NCBI GenBank assembly: GCA_017429525.1
Contig: JAFROT010000013.1
Coordinates: forward strand, 62,001-126,000
DNA from: Bacteroidaceae bacterium
GTDB taxonomy: Bacteria > Bacteroidota > Bacteroidia > Bacteroidales > Bacteroidaceae
Direction of reading: 5' to 3'
DNA length: 64,000 bases
The notes under the pieces were generated by a model. It worked only from the letters and a program-made list of their open reading frames with translations. It was not told where the DNA came from and did no database searches. Position 1 is the stretch's first letter; each line of letters begins with the position of its first letter. A program made the position numbers and the translations under genes. Below, in pieces: positions 17,270 to 26,173 of this stretch.

Positions 17270-19714
17270 TTACCTCTCAAAGTGCTTGGAGTGGTCGCCA
17301 TAATGACCGTAAGCGCCATAGTGACCATAGCGACCATAGTAACTGCCATAGCGGCTGTACTTGTACTTGCCATAGCCATAGTAGAAGCCATATTTCTTCT
17401 TGGTCAAATCAATGCCGTTGAGAACAAGGTTCATCTTAGGCATCTTATTGGCCTCAGCTATACGATTAATCATCTCGATATCGCTCTTCGTCGTTACTTC
17501 GGGGCGTACGACGAAGAACGACACATCGGCCAGACGTGCCAGCTCGTAGGTATCGCTGACGAGGCCTACGGGAGGTGTATCCATGATGATGTAGTCATAG
17601 TGTTCGCGCAAATGCTCGAAGGCTTTATCAAGATGCTCTCTGGTGATGAGTTCACCGGGGTTAGGCGGAATGACGCCAGCAGGCAGGACATCGAGATTCT
17701 CATTGCCAACGCCACGGATGATCTGCTTGTCGAGGAGGTCGAAGTCGGCCTCGTCCGACGAGAGGTAGGTGGTGAGTCCGCCGCCTGTGCTGGGCAGGTT
17801 GAAGAGTTTGACGAGGCGCGGCTTGCGTATGTCGAGACCCACGATGATGACGCGCTTGCCCAGCAACGCCAAGGACATGGCCAGATTTGTCGCTACGAAC
17901 GTCTTGCCTTCGCCGGGAACACTCGAGGACGTGAGGATGACTTTCTCGCCATGCTCGAGCACGAAACGCAGGTTGGTACGCAGTCCGCGGAAGGCCTCCT
18001 CCATCATGTTATTGGTGTTCTCGTGCACGACAATAGCGCGCTCGCCCGTCGACAGTTCCTTCGTGAGCGGGATGTCGGCCAAGATGGTCAGCTTGCTCAA
18101 TTTCTCCAAGTCATCACGTCCTTCAATCTGGAAGCGAAGCAAGTCGCGCAGATAGTAGTAAGCGAAAGGCAACAAAAGACCGAGGAGCAAAGAGAACAGC
18201 AGAATCAAGCGGTTCTTCGGGCGAACCTTGCCGTCGACCTGCGGCAGGTCGATTACGCGTGCCTTATTGGCAACAGCTTCCAATGAGATAGCATTCTCCT
18301 CACGTTTCTGCAGCAGCATCAGGTAAAGACCGGCCTTAATCTCTTGCTGGCGCCCCATATTATTCATGGCACGCTCCTGCGTCGGCGTACTGCTGACGCG
18401 ACCTGCGAAGCGGTTGTACTGTTGCTCGGCACTATTCTTCTGAATCTGCAAATCATTGTAGATGCTGCGTAAATGCTGCTGCACAGCGCCCCACATGGCC
18501 ATCACTTCGTCGGTGACAGGCGTCACAGCTGGCGATGACTCCGATGAACTACGGATAAGGCGGTTGCGGCGCAGCACACCATTATTATATTCGCGCACGA
18601 TAGAGTTGGTAGCTTCATTCGTGATGCCGATATTGGCCGGGATGAGCGTGAGGCTGTTGGTGGGGTTCTCAACATAGTCGAGCAGAGATTTCACCAGACT
18701 CATCTGTGTCTGGATGTCCACTTGTTTCTTCTGGAATTCGGTGGACTGCGTTAGAGCCTGTGTAGCATCGGCGGGCAGGTTGATGAGTTCATTGCCACGC
18801 TTGTAACGCTCAATCTGACCTTCGGTCTCATCGAGGTCTGAGCGGATGATGTTAATGCGCTCGTTGATGAAGTCCTCAGTCTTGTGAGCCAGCTCATTCT
18901 TGTCCTCATTGGCATCATCATTGTACGACTTGACCAGTTCCTCCAGATAATCCATGGCACGGTCGGGGTGCGTGTCCTGCAGCGAGAGTTTGGCCACGCT
19001 CGTGTACTTCGTCGTCGGTTCAGCCCTCAGACGTCGACCATAGTAGCGGCCTACGGTCACAGGCGGATAGATGACCACAGACAGTTTCTTGTCCGTCAGT
19101 TCATAGCCAGGATTAGGCGAGAACAGGATTTTGCCGACATTGGCATTGACAGCAGCAGGCAACTTGGCAATATCACGCGCCAATATATCGTACTCGCCTT
19201 TGACCTTCGAGGGCTGACTAATCTCCACGTGAATGCCCTTCCCTTTCTTGGTGATTTCAATGGGTATGGGGGCTTTGAGGTCATCAATGTGCGACTCCTC
19301 GAGGTCCACGACCACTGGAGTGTTGCGGTAGAGTTCGGTGTCGCGAATACGTCCCTCCTCGGTGTAGATGGTATAGAGCTTCAGCCGCTTGACGGCACGT
19401 GAAGCGACAGCGGCCGACTTGATGATTTCCAGCTCGTTGTCGAAGCCCGAAGTGTTGCTGATGATGCCCAGCTGCTCCTGCATCATGTCGTAGTTGCCCA
19501 TGCGCTTGTTGTTCACTTCATCCTTCACAAGCACCTTAGTCGACACCTGATACACAGGATGCGTGTAGTGGAGATAGGCCCAGGCTGCACCGACGCACAC
19601 AACCACAGAAAGGACAAACCAATACCAATTCAAGAGTACGATCGACCACAATTGACGATAGTCAAATCCTTGCTGTTCGGGGTCAAGCAATTCATTTTTT
19701 TCTCTTTCCGACAT
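17270..19714 (-). CDS. Wzc-type polysaccharide chain-length determinant with tyrosine autokinase domain
   Basis: The 814-residue protein has an N-terminal Wzz domain with a membrane segment near residues 30-50 and another near 505-525. A coiled-coil periplasmic region lies between them, followed by a BY-kinase. The kinase has Walker A SSSVPGEGKTFVATNLA (near residue 595), Walker A' VIIVGLDIRKPRL and Walker B YIIMDTPPVGLVSD. The C-terminus is very tyrosine-rich (YYGYGKYKYSRYGSYYGRYG, residues about 772-800), the expected autophosphorylation cluster. It controls export and length of capsule or exopolysaccharide. No glycosyltransferase cluster lies beside it here; the only sugar-nucleotide gene nearby is rmlA, divergently placed. 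Confidence 0.93.
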   Translation of the reverse strand: MSEREKNELLDPEQQGFDYRQLWSIVLLNWYWFVLSVVVCVGAAWAYLHYTHPVYQVSTKVLVKDEVNNKRMGNYDMMQEQLGIISNTSGFDNELEIIKSAAVASRAVKRLKLYTIYTEEGRIRDTELYRNTPVVVDLEESHIDDLKAPIPIEITKKGKGIHVEISQPSKVKGEYDILARDIAKLPAAVNANVGKILFSPNPGYELTDKKLSVVIYPPVTVGRYYGRRLRAEPTTKYTSVAKLSLQDTHPDRAMDYLEELVKSYNDDANEDKNELAHKTEDFINERINIIRSDLDETEGQIERYKRGNELINLPADATQALTQSTEFQKKQVDIQTQMSLVKSLLDYVENPTNSLTLIPANIGITNEATNSIVREYNNGVLRRNRLIRSSSESSPAVTPVTDEVMAMWGAVQQHLRSIYNDLQIQKNSAEQQYNRFAGRVSSTPTQERAMNNMGRQQEIKAGLYLMLLQKREENAISLEAVANKARVIDLPQVDGKVRPKNRLILLFSLLLGLLLPFAYYYLRDLLRFQIEGRDDLEKLSKLTILADIPLTKELSTGERAIVVHENTNNMMEEAFRGLRTNLRFVLEHGEKVILTSSSVPGEGKTFVATNLAMSLALLGKRVIIVGLDIRKPRLVKLFNLPSTGGGLTTYLSSDEADFDLLDKQIIRGVGNENLDVLPAGVIPPNPGELITREHLDKAFEHLREHYDYIIMDTPPVGLVSDTYELARLADVSFFVVRPEVTTKSDIEMINRIAEANKMPKMNLVLNGIDLTKKKYGFYYGYGKYKYSRYGSYYGRYGHYGAYGHYGDHSKHFER

Positions 19715-19809
19715 AACAATTACTTAGGTTAAATTTGCCGCAAAGATAGGCATTGTTTTTCATTTCTACACGCTTTTTGTGTGAAAAAGCAATAAAAAGC
19801 CTGCTTTTC

Positions 19810-19841
19810 TTTGGCTTTCCACGCAGATTACACTACCTTTG
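19810..19841 (+). promoter_or_regulatory. Promoter of rmlA
   Basis: TTTG at 19810-19813 and TACCTTTG at 19834-19841 are separated by 20 bases, an exact consensus match, 22 bases before the rmlA start codon. Confidence 0.7.
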
Positions 19842-19863
19842 TACCCTGATAAAACGAAAAATC

Positions 19864-20769
19864 ATGAAAGGTATTGTTCTCGCCGGTGGCTCCGGCACTC
19901 GTTTATACCCCATCACGAAAGGCGTGTCGAAGCAGATGCTTCCCATCTTCGACAAGCCCATGATCTACTACCCCATCTCCGTGCTGATGATCGCCGGCAT
20001 ACGCGAGATCCTCATTATCTCTACGCCCCACGACCTGCCGGGATTCCAGCGCCTGCTTGGCGACGGCTCGGACTATGGCGTCCAGTTCTCCTATGCCGAG
20101 CAGCCTTCGCCCGACGGCTTGGCTCAAGCGTTCATCATCGGTCGCGACTTCATCGGCGATGACTGTGCCTGTCTGGTACTGGGCGACAACATCTTCCACG
20201 GCGCAGGCTTCACGGCGATGCTGAAAGAGGCTGTGCGCACGGCCGAGCAGGATCAGAAAGCTACCGTCTTCGGCTACTGGGTCAACGACCCTGAACGCTA
20301 CGGAGTAGCTGAATTCGATGCCAATGGCAACTGCCTCAGCATTGAGGAGAAACCCGCCAAACCGAAGTCCAACTATGCCGTCGTCGGTCTTTACTTCTAT
20401 CCGAACAAAGTCGTTCGCGTGGCGCAGGAGATCAAGCCTTCAGCCCGCGGCGAATTGGAGATTACGACGGTCAACCAGCGCTTCCTCGAGGATGGCGAAC
20501 TGAAAGTGCAGACCTTAGGGCGCGGCTTCGCATGGCTCGACACGGGAACCCACGACAGTCTCTCAGAGGCTTCGACCTTCATCGAAGTGATCGAGAAGCG
20601 GCAGGGCCTGAAGATTGCCTGCCTCGAAGGTATCGCCTACCGAAAGGGATGGATTGACGAGCAGAAGATGCGTGAGTTGGCACAGCCGATGATCAAGAAC
20701 CAGTACGGTCAATACCTGCTCAAAGTCATCGAAGAGCTCAAGGACGACCACACCGGACTGGACGTCTAA
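19864..20769 (+). CDS. rmlA: Glucose-1-phosphate thymidylyltransferase
   Basis: The start at 19864 gives [18 protein letters not shown], the canonical N-terminus with the nucleotide-binding GGSGTRL motif; the 37 codons upstream in the open frame overlap the promoter. The 301-residue length and the motifs [23 protein letters not shown] and [10 protein letters not shown] are those of RmlA/RfbA. It makes dTDP-glucose from glucose-1-phosphate and dTTP, the first step to dTDP-rhamnose. The other rml genes are not in the window. Confidence 0.96.
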   Translation: MKGIVLAGGSGTRLYPITKGVSKQMLPIFDKPMIYYPISVLMIAGIREILIISTPHDLPGFQRLLGDGSDYGVQFSYAEQPSPDGLAQAFIIGRDFIGDDCACLVLGDNIFHGAGFTAMLKEAVRTAEQDQKATVFGYWVNDPERYGVAEFDANGNCLSIEEKPAKPKSNYAVVGLYFYPNKVVRVAQEIKPSARGELEITTVNQRFLEDGELKVQTLGRGFAWLDTGTHDSLSEASTFIEVIEKRQGLKIACLEGIAYRKGWIDEQKMRELAQPMIKNQYGQYLLKVIEELKDDHTGLDV

Positions 20770-20817
20770 CGCAGTGCCACATACAATGTATAATTACAAA
20801 TAAACCACCATATTAAA

Positions 20818-21447
20818 ATGTCCTTTTTCAACAAACTATTTAAACGCAACAACGATGAAATGAAAGTGGGTGGAATGGAAGATTTCATGACCCTCATTCG
20901 CGTATATCTGCAAGCTGACATCGCCGCACAAGTAGGCATCACCAACCTGGCCGCCCTGCCCGACCTGCGACTGTTCAAGCAGACCTTGAAAGTGCCTACC
21001 ATCAACAACAAGCTCGGCCTCGGCGAAAAGAAACGCTGCGCCAAGATGCTCAACGAGGTGTATGGCATCAGCGACACCTTCTGTAGCGAGATTGACACCA
21101 GCGTGAAGAAGCGCTGCAAACGGCTGCAGGACGTACAGCCCTACCTCATCCAGTTCCAAGGTTTCTCGCAGGATCTGATGATGCTCATGGGCAACCTGAT
21201 GCAATGGAAGTTCCGTCTGCCCTCGTTCATGCGCGGCCTGCTGCGCTCGTTGACCGAGAAGACCGTCCACGACGTCGTCACGAAGAACAACTGGAGTGAC
21301 GACAACGTCCGGCGTACCGTAGCCACCGTGCGCAAATACCAGCAGACACTCGGTTTCAGCGAAGCATGGATGACCGAATACGTCCATACAACCGTCATGT
21401 TGGCCAAGAAAGAGAAGCGCGCTGACATCGACGATGAGAGAAAATAG
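20818..21447 (+). CDS. Conserved hypothetical cytosolic protein
   Basis: The 209-residue protein has no signal peptide or membrane helix and is largely helical with many basic residues (MSFFNKLFKRNN at the start, KKEKRADIDDERK at the end). I do not recognise a named domain. It follows rmlA by 48 bases and precedes the promoter of the zap genes, so its expression may depend on rmlA. Codon use and GC content match its neighbours, which supports a real gene. Confidence 0.75.
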   Translation: MSFFNKLFKRNNDEMKVGGMEDFMTLIRVYLQADIAAQVGITNLAALPDLRLFKQTLKVPTINNKLGLGEKKRCAKMLNEVYGISDTFCSEIDTSVKKRCKRLQDVQPYLIQFQGFSQDLMMLMGNLMQWKFRLPSFMRGLLRSLTEKTVHDVVTKNNWSDDNVRRTVATVRKYQQTLGFSEAWMTEYVHTTVMLAKKEKRADIDDERK

Positions 21448-21479
21448 CCCAAAAACTTGCATAAACCGAAAACAAGTAC

Positions 21480-21487
21480 TACCTTTG
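21480..21487 (+). promoter_or_regulatory. -7 box upstream of the coiled-coil/zapA genes
   Basis: TACCTTTG at 21480-21487 fits the Bacteroidetes -7 element. A weak TTG lies 20 bases upstream. The next start codon is at 21523. Confidence 0.5.
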
Positions 21488-21522
21488 TGGCGAAAATGTG
21501 GTAAACAGCCACAAATAACAGC

Positions 21523-21837
21523 ATGACAGCCGACGAAGAAAAGACCATACGTCTATTGGAGACCTACACCAGGCAGCTCATCCTCAAGTACCAACAACTC
21601 AAGGAGGACAACGAAGAGCTGCTTAATGATCTCGTCGAGAAAGACAAGGAACTCCAGGCTGTCAAGGAGCAGAACAAGACGCTCCAGAACAATTACAACA
21701 ACCTCAAGATGGCTAAGATGCTGGAGGTGGGCGACCAAGATATCGCCGCCGCACGACAACGCATCAGCCGTCTGGTGCGCGACGTAGACAAGTGTATCGC
21801 ACTGCTCAAGGCCATGGGACCTGAGCAGACGACGTAA
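21523..21837 (+). CDS. Small coiled-coil protein upstream of zapA
   Basis: The 104-residue protein is almost entirely a predicted coiled coil, with heptad-like leucines and the stretch LKEDNEELLNDLVEKDKELQ. It precedes zapA by 21 bases, in the position where a partner such as a ZapB-like or other division-associated coiled-coil protein might be expected. The division role is inferred only from position and shape. Confidence 0.75.
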   Translation: MTADEEKTIRLLETYTRQLILKYQQLKEDNEELLNDLVEKDKELQAVKEQNKTLQNNYNNLKMAKMLEVGDQDIAAARQRISRLVRDVDKCIALLKAMGPEQTT

Positions 21838-21858
21838 TATAAAAGAAGAAGACAATAA

Positions 21859-22152
21859 ATGGAAATCAGCGATACCTTTCAGATAAAACTCAAGCTCGGT
21901 GGACAGAACTTCTCCATCACCATTCGGCGTGACGAAGAACTCTTCTACCGCAACGCGGAGAAGCTCATCAACCAGAAACATAGTTTCTATGCCAACAGGT
22001 TTCCCGGACAGAGCAACGAGACCTATCTGCTCATGACCATCCTCGATATCGCTGTCATGCAACAGCGAACCGAGTCAAGCGGCAACATCAAGCCGATTAT
22101 GGCCACGCTGAACGGACTCGTCAATGAGATCAGTTCGGCCCTCAAGCAATGA
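21859..22152 (+). CDS. zapA: Cell division protein ZapA
   Basis: The 97-residue protein has the ZapA layout: an N-terminal beta-strand domain (FQIKLKLGGQNFSITIRRDEE), the INQKHSFYANRFPGQSNETYLLMTILDIA segment and a C-terminal coiled coil (VNEISSALKQ). ZapA cross-links FtsZ filaments at the septum. It lies in one transcription unit with the coiled-coil protein before it, and upstream of a 6S-like RNA candidate and rny. Confidence 0.88.
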   Translation: MEISDTFQIKLKLGGQNFSITIRRDEELFYRNAEKLINQKHSFYANRFPGQSNETYLLMTILDIAVMQQRTESSGNIKPIMATLNGLVNEISSALKQ

Positions 22153-22170
22153 GCCCACACGCCTCGGACG

Positions 22171-22294
22171 ATGCGGACTGACCGACAGCACGCGACCGAC
22201 ACATCTGAATTACTACCGACGCACCACCACTTCCCCCTACCCCTCCAGCCACAACGAGGGATGCTGAGGAATGGATGGCGCGCCGCATTTTTTT
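22171..22294 (+). ncRNA. Candidate 6S-like RNA between zapA and rny
   Basis: The 166-base gap after zapA contains ATGCGG (22171-22176), which can pair with CCGCAT (22283-22288). The closing stem is followed by seven T residues (22288-22294). The interior is C-rich and poorly coding. In many bacteria the 6S RNA gene lies beside zapA, and Bacteroidales have a divergent 6S family. The assignment rests on context and this long-range stem only; it may instead be an rny leader or a terminator. Confidence 0.4.
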
Positions 22295-22318
22295 AATCAT
22301 ACAACATTTAATCAATTC

Positions 22319-23878
22319 ATGTCAACATTAGGATTAATAATCACCATTGCATCTGCCGTAATTGCAGCCGCCATGGTCATCTATCAGTTCATCTGGTATC
22401 GGCACACAATGCCGGCCAAGATGCAGGAACTCAACGACGAGGCCAAGAAGAATGCCGAAGTCATCAAGCAGAAGAAGCTGCTCGAGGTCAAAGAGAAATT
22501 CCTTAACAAGAAAGCCGAACTGGAGAAGGAAGTGCAGCAGCGCAACCAGCAGATCCAACAGAACGAGAACCGCCTGAAGCAGCGCGAACTGAGCCTTAAC
22601 CAACGTCAGGACGAACTCACTCGTCGCAAGAGCGAACAGGAAAACGAGCGCAAGCGCATCGAGCAGCAGCAAGCCATCCTTCAGAAGAAAGAAGAGGAGC
22701 TCAGCCAACGCTTTGAGAGCCTCATCACCCAAGAGCGTACACAGCTCGAGAAGATTAGCGGCCTCAGCGCCGACGAAGCCAGAGAGCGCCTCGTCGAGAC
22801 GCTCAAGGACGAGGCTAAGACTGCCGCCGTCAGCTATATCAACGAGATTATGGATGATGCCAAGATGACGGCCAACAAGGAAGCCAAGCGCATCATCATT
22901 CAGACCATCCAGCGCGTTGCTACCGAGACGGCTGTCGAGAACAGCGTCACCGTGTTCCACATCGACAACGATGACGTCAAAGGGCGCATCATCGGTCGCG
23001 AAGGTCGCAACATCCGTGCCCTCGAGGCAGCAGCCGGTGTCGAGATTGTCGTGGACGACACGCCCGAAGCGATCGTTATCAGCGGCTTCGACCCCGTACG
23101 CCGCGAGATTGCCCGTCTGGCGCTCCACCAGCTGGTGGCCGACGGACGCATCCACCCCGCACGCATCGAGGAGGTCGTGGCCAAGGTGAAGAAGCAGGTC
23201 GACGAGGAAATCCTCGAGGTGGGCAAGCGCACCGCCATCGACCTCGGCATCCACGGCCTGCACCCCGAACTCGTTCGTATCGTCGGCAAGATGAAGTATC
23301 GCTCCAGCTACGGTCAGAACCTCCTGCAGCACGCCCGCGAGACGGCCAACCTCTGCGCCGTTATGGCTTCTGAACTCGGCCTCAATGCCAAGAAGGCTAA
23401 GCGTGCCGGTCTGCTCCACGATATCGGTAAGGTACCCGACGAGGAGCCCGAAATGCCGCACGCACTCTATGGTGCCAAGCTCGCCGAGAAATATAAGGAG
23501 AAGCCCGATATCTGCAATGCCATCGGTGCCCACCACGAGGAGATGGAGATGACCTCGCTCATCGCACCCATCGTGCAGGTATGCGACGCCATCAGCGGTG
23601 CCCGTCCGGGTGCTCGCCGCGAGATTGCCGAGGCCTACATCAAGCGACTCAAGGACCTCGAGAACATCGCCATGAGCTATACGGGTGTCACCAAGACCTA
23701 CGCCATCCAGGCAGGTCGTGAGCTGCGCGTCATCGTCGGTGCCGACAAGATTGACGACAAGCAGATTGAGACGCTCTCCAACGACATCGCTACCAAGATC
23801 CAGAACGAGATGACCTATCCCGGACAAGTCAAGATCACCGTCATCCGTGAGACTCGCTCGGTGGCGTATGCGAAGTAA
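22319..23878 (+). CDS. rny: Ribonuclease Y
   Basis: I choose the ATG at 22319 ([17 protein letters not shown]), because this gives the usual N-terminal membrane anchor and a 519-residue length; the 16 codons upstream lie in the RNA/terminator region. After the anchor come a long coiled coil (residues about 40-160), a KH domain ([15 protein letters not shown], near residue 222) and an HD domain ([14 protein letters not shown], near residue 364). It is the membrane-bound endoribonuclease that starts mRNA decay. Confidence 0.96.
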   Translation: MSTLGLIITIASAVIAAAMVIYQFIWYRHTMPAKMQELNDEAKKNAEVIKQKKLLEVKEKFLNKKAELEKEVQQRNQQIQQNENRLKQRELSLNQRQDELTRRKSEQENERKRIEQQQAILQKKEEELSQRFESLITQERTQLEKISGLSADEARERLVETLKDEAKTAAVSYINEIMDDAKMTANKEAKRIIIQTIQRVATETAVENSVTVFHIDNDDVKGRIIGREGRNIRALEAAAGVEIVVDDTPEAIVISGFDPVRREIARLALHQLVADGRIHPARIEEVVAKVKKQVDEEILEVGKRTAIDLGIHGLHPELVRIVGKMKYRSSYGQNLLQHARETANLCAVMASELGLNAKKAKRAGLLHDIGKVPDEEPEMPHALYGAKLAEKYKEKPDICNAIGAHHEEMEMTSLIAPIVQVCDAISGARPGARREIAEAYIKRLKDLENIAMSYTGVTKTYAIQAGRELRVIVGADKIDDKQIETLSNDIATKIQNEMTYPGQVKITVIRETRSVAYAK

Positions 23879-23883
23879 TAAAA

Positions 23884-24110
23884 GACCCTCCCCCCGCCCT
23901 CCCTTGTAGGGAGGGAGCGGTTACCTTTGAATATGGGAGGACTCTCACCCCGAACCAGTCCAGAAAGAACACTCAGTTCTTTCTTCCTGGCACCCTTGTA
24001 GGGAGGGAGCAGACTCTCCCTAAGAGGATCCTCCCCCGAACCAGTCTAGAAAGAACACTTAGGTTCTTTCTTCCAGGCACCCTTGTAGGGAGGGAGCGGT
24101 TACCTTTGAA
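23884..24110 (+). repeat. Cluster of palindromic elements with a duplicated hairpin unit
   Basis: The gap between rny and the AICAR transformylase gene holds three copies of the AGGGAGGGAGC palindrome half (near 23913, 24000 and 24087); the first and third continue into GGTTACCTTTGAATAT. Two copies of a unit of roughly 80 bases (from about 23951 and 24037) each contain AGAAAGAAC paired with GTTCTTTCT around a loop of five or six bases, then CACCCTTGTAGGGAGGGAGC. No gene is seen in 23879-24186. Confidence 0.85.
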
Positions 24111-24186
24111 TATTGATTTCACTTTTAGCTAAAGTAAAGCTACATTAATAATCGAACATTATTTTGAACAATAAATAGTAATTACT

Positions 24187-25440
24187 ATGGAAAAGAATAC
24201 ATCCAGTCAAAAGGATACCGCTCCCTCCCTACAAGGGAGGGCGGGGGAAGGGTCCTCCTCTTCCTTAGAACTCAAATACGGTTGCAACCCCAACCAGAAG
24301 CCTTCACGTATCTTCATGGCCGACGGCTCAGCGCTGCCTATCCAGGTGCTTAGCGGCCGTCCCGGCTACATCAACTTCCTCGACGCCCTCAATGCCTGGC
24401 AGCTCGTGCGCGAGCTCAAGGAGGCTACCGGCCTGCCCGCCGCTACCTCTTTCAAGCATGTGTCGCCCGCCGGTGCTGCCGTAGGCCTGCCGCTGAGCGA
24501 TACGCTCCGTAAGATCTATTGGGTCGACGACATTGACTTCGAGTTGACGCCGATAGCTTCGGCTTACGCTCGTGCCCGCGGCGCTGACCGCATGAGTTCC
24601 TATGGTGACTTCATCGCCCTCAGCGACACTTGCGACCGCGCTACCGCCTTGCTCATCAAGCGTGAGGTGTCCGATGGCGTCATCGCACCGGCCTTTACGG
24701 ACGAGGCTTTGGCCATCCTGCGCGAGAAGCGTAAGGGCACGTACAACGTCATACAGATTGACACCGACTATCGCCCCGAACCCATTGAGCGCAAGCAGGT
24801 CTTCGGCATCACCTTCGAACAGGGACGCAACGAAGTCCGGCTGGACGACCCTGCCCTCTTCGAGAACATCCCGACAGCCGTGAAGGACTTCCCCGCCGAG
24901 GCTCGTCGCGACCTCATCATCGCCCTCATCACGCTCAAGTACACGCAGAGCAACAGCGTCTGCTACGTCAAGGACGGACAGGCCATCGGCATCGGCGCCG
25001 GACAGCAGAGCCGCATCCATTGCACGCGCCTCGCCGGACAGAAGGCCGACATCTGGTGGCTGCGTCAGCATCCGCAGGTGATGGCATTGCCTTTCGTGCC
25101 CGGCATCCGTCGTGCCGATCGCGACAACACCATCGACATCTATATCTCCGACGACCACGACGACGTCCTGCGCGATGGCGAATGGCAGAAGTTCTTCACC
25201 GAGCAACCGCCTGTGCTCACTCGCGAGCAGAAAGCCGAGTGGATAGCTCAGAACACAGATGTCAGCCTCGGCAGCGATGCCTTCTTCCCCTTCGGCGACA
25301 ACATCGAGCGCGCCCATAAGAGTGGTGTCCGCTTCGTCGCACAAGCCGGTGGCAGCGTCCGCGACGACCACGTCATCGCCACCTGCGACAAATACGGCAT
25401 CGCCATGGCCTTCACGGGTGTGAGGTTGTTCCATCATTAA
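24187..25440 (+). CDS. Stand-alone AICAR transformylase (PurH C-terminal-type)
   Basis: The 417-residue protein aligns by motif to the transformylase half of PurH: LKYGCNPNQKPSRIF, ATSFKHVSPAGAAVG (near residue 85), YTQSNSVCYVKDGQAIGIGAGQQSRIHCTRLA and the C-terminal AFTGVRLFHH. It lacks the IMP cyclohydrolase domain. It would formylate AICAR using 10-formyl-tetrahydrofolate in purine synthesis. The first 27 residues (MEKNTSSQKDTAPSLQGRAG and following) are encoded partly by a palindromic element and match the start of the next ORF almost exactly, so the ancestral start may lie at the LELKYG region. It stands alone between repeat clusters. Confidence 0.9.
   Translation: MEKNTSSQKDTAPSLQGRAGEGSSSSLELKYGCNPNQKPSRIFMADGSALPIQVLSGRPGYINFLDALNAWQLVRELKEATGLPAATSFKHVSPAGAAVGLPLSDTLRKIYWVDDIDFELTPIASAYARARGADRMSSYGDFIALSDTCDRATALLIKREVSDGVIAPAFTDEALAILREKRKGTYNVIQIDTDYRPEPIERKQVFGITFEQGRNEVRLDDPALFENIPTAVKDFPAEARRDLIIALITLKYTQSNSVCYVKDGQAIGIGAGQQSRIHCTRLAGQKADIWWLRQHPQVMALPFVPGIRRADRDNTIDIYISDDHDDVLRDGEWQKFFTEQPPVLTREQKAEWIAQNTDVSLGSDAFFPFGDNIERAHKSGVRFVAQAGGSVRDDHVIATCDKYGIAMAFTGVRLFHH
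24220..24256 (+). repeat. Palindromic element inside the start of the AICAR transformylase ORF
   Basis: GCTCCCTCCC, a short loop and GGGAGGGCGGGG form the same palindrome as in the intergenic copies. It is read as TAPSLQGRAGEG in the protein. Confidence 0.85.
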
Positions 25441-25448
25441 AAAAAGAA

Positions 25449-25500
25449 GACCCTCCCCCCGCCCTCCCTTTAGGGAGGGAGTGGTTACCTTTGAATATTG
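25449..25500 (+). repeat. Palindromic element between the AICAR transformylase gene and the next ORF
   Basis: GACCCTCCCCCCGCCCTCCC followed by AGGGAGGGAGTGGTTACC and TTTGAATATTGATTT repeats the block seen before the transformylase gene. The upstream region of that gene, including this tail, has therefore been duplicated. Confidence 0.85.
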
Positions 25501-25539
25501 ATTTAAATTATTCACCCGAACATTAAACTAATTATCACT

Positions 25540-25830
25540 ATGGAAAAGAACACATCCAGTCAAAAGGATACCGCTCCCTCCCTACAAGGGAGGGCGGGGG
25601 GAGGGTCTTCCGGGGGTGGGTCTTCTTTCGGTGGCGACGACATCGATAGCGTCATCATGGGAGGCATCACTTTCCGAGGGGCGTCCAAGTCGCCGCGACG
25701 TGATGACAACGGGAAGGTCAAGACGAAGGCCAAGAAGAAATCCTATATCACGGGTGCTCACGGTTCGGCGTCGTCCAAGAAGAAAGCAGACATCCGTCGA
25801 GCCCGCGCCAATCGCCACCGCGGCAGCTGA
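25540..25830 (+). CDS. Small basic protein with repeat-derived N-terminus
   Basis: The 96-residue ORF starts with the same MEKNTSSQKDTAPSLQGR sequence as the preceding gene, then a Gly/Ser stretch from a second palindrome copy (25572-25620). It then has a distinct core, GGDDIDSVIMGGITFRGASK, and a very basic tail (KTKAKKKSY, SSKKKADIRRARANRHRGS). I do not recognise the core. The composition suggests nucleic-acid or ribosome binding, which is inference. The core may be an old small gene that gained its N-terminus by repeat duplication. A strong hairpin at 26011-26048 ends the region. Confidence 0.5.
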   Translation: MEKNTSSQKDTAPSLQGRAGGGSSGGGSSFGGDDIDSVIMGGITFRGASKSPRRDDNGKVKTKAKKKSYITGAHGSASSKKKADIRRARANRHRGS

Positions 25831-25894
25831 CGCATGACTCGGCGATGGCCGACAGTCGTTCAGCATGACATGTACGGCCGCGGCCATTTACACA

Positions 25895-26016
25895 TATAGA
25901 CGCGAAGGCTGACACGTATAGACGTGAAGGCCGATACATATAGACGTGAAGGCTGATACGTATAGACGTGAAGGCCGATACATATAGACATGAAGGCCGA
26001 TACATATAGACGCATG
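25895..26016. repeat. Six-unit tandem repeat with 22-bp period
   Basis: TATAGAC occurs at 25895, 25917, 25939, 25961, 25983 and 26005, exactly 22 bases apart. Each of the first five is followed by GTGAAGGCCGATAC or a close variant. The array is between genes and has the same period as those near 7494 and 46243. Confidence 0.95.
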
Positions 26017-26048
26017 AGGTGGATCACTATGGTGGTCCACCTCATGCG
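26011..26048 (+). terminator. Long hairpin closing the 22-bp repeat array
   Basis: CGCATGAGGTGGA at 26011 pairs with TCCACCTCATGCG ending at 26048; the stem is about 17 bp with one G-T pair and is followed by TTTGTTCG. It overlaps the last 22-bp repeat unit. The rest of the gap to 26173 shows nothing recognisable. Confidence 0.65.
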
Positions 26049-26173
26049 TTTGTTCGTGTTAGCACTAAAGAATGGTTGCGAATGTGTTGTCGAATGAATG
26101 TAAAGGCTTTCACGACCTTATGTATTCAAGGCTGCGAATAGCGGTATTTGGCTTTGCCTTTACTGCAAGGAGG

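Noticed and set aside
22334-23827. A 497-codon minus-strand frame opposite rny
   Set aside because: RNase Y with intact KH and HD motifs occupies the plus strand; the antisense frame is leucine-rich without family motifs.
25895-26016. The 22-bp array as a CRISPR
   Set aside because: There are no spacers between units and no cas genes; it is a simple tandem repeat.
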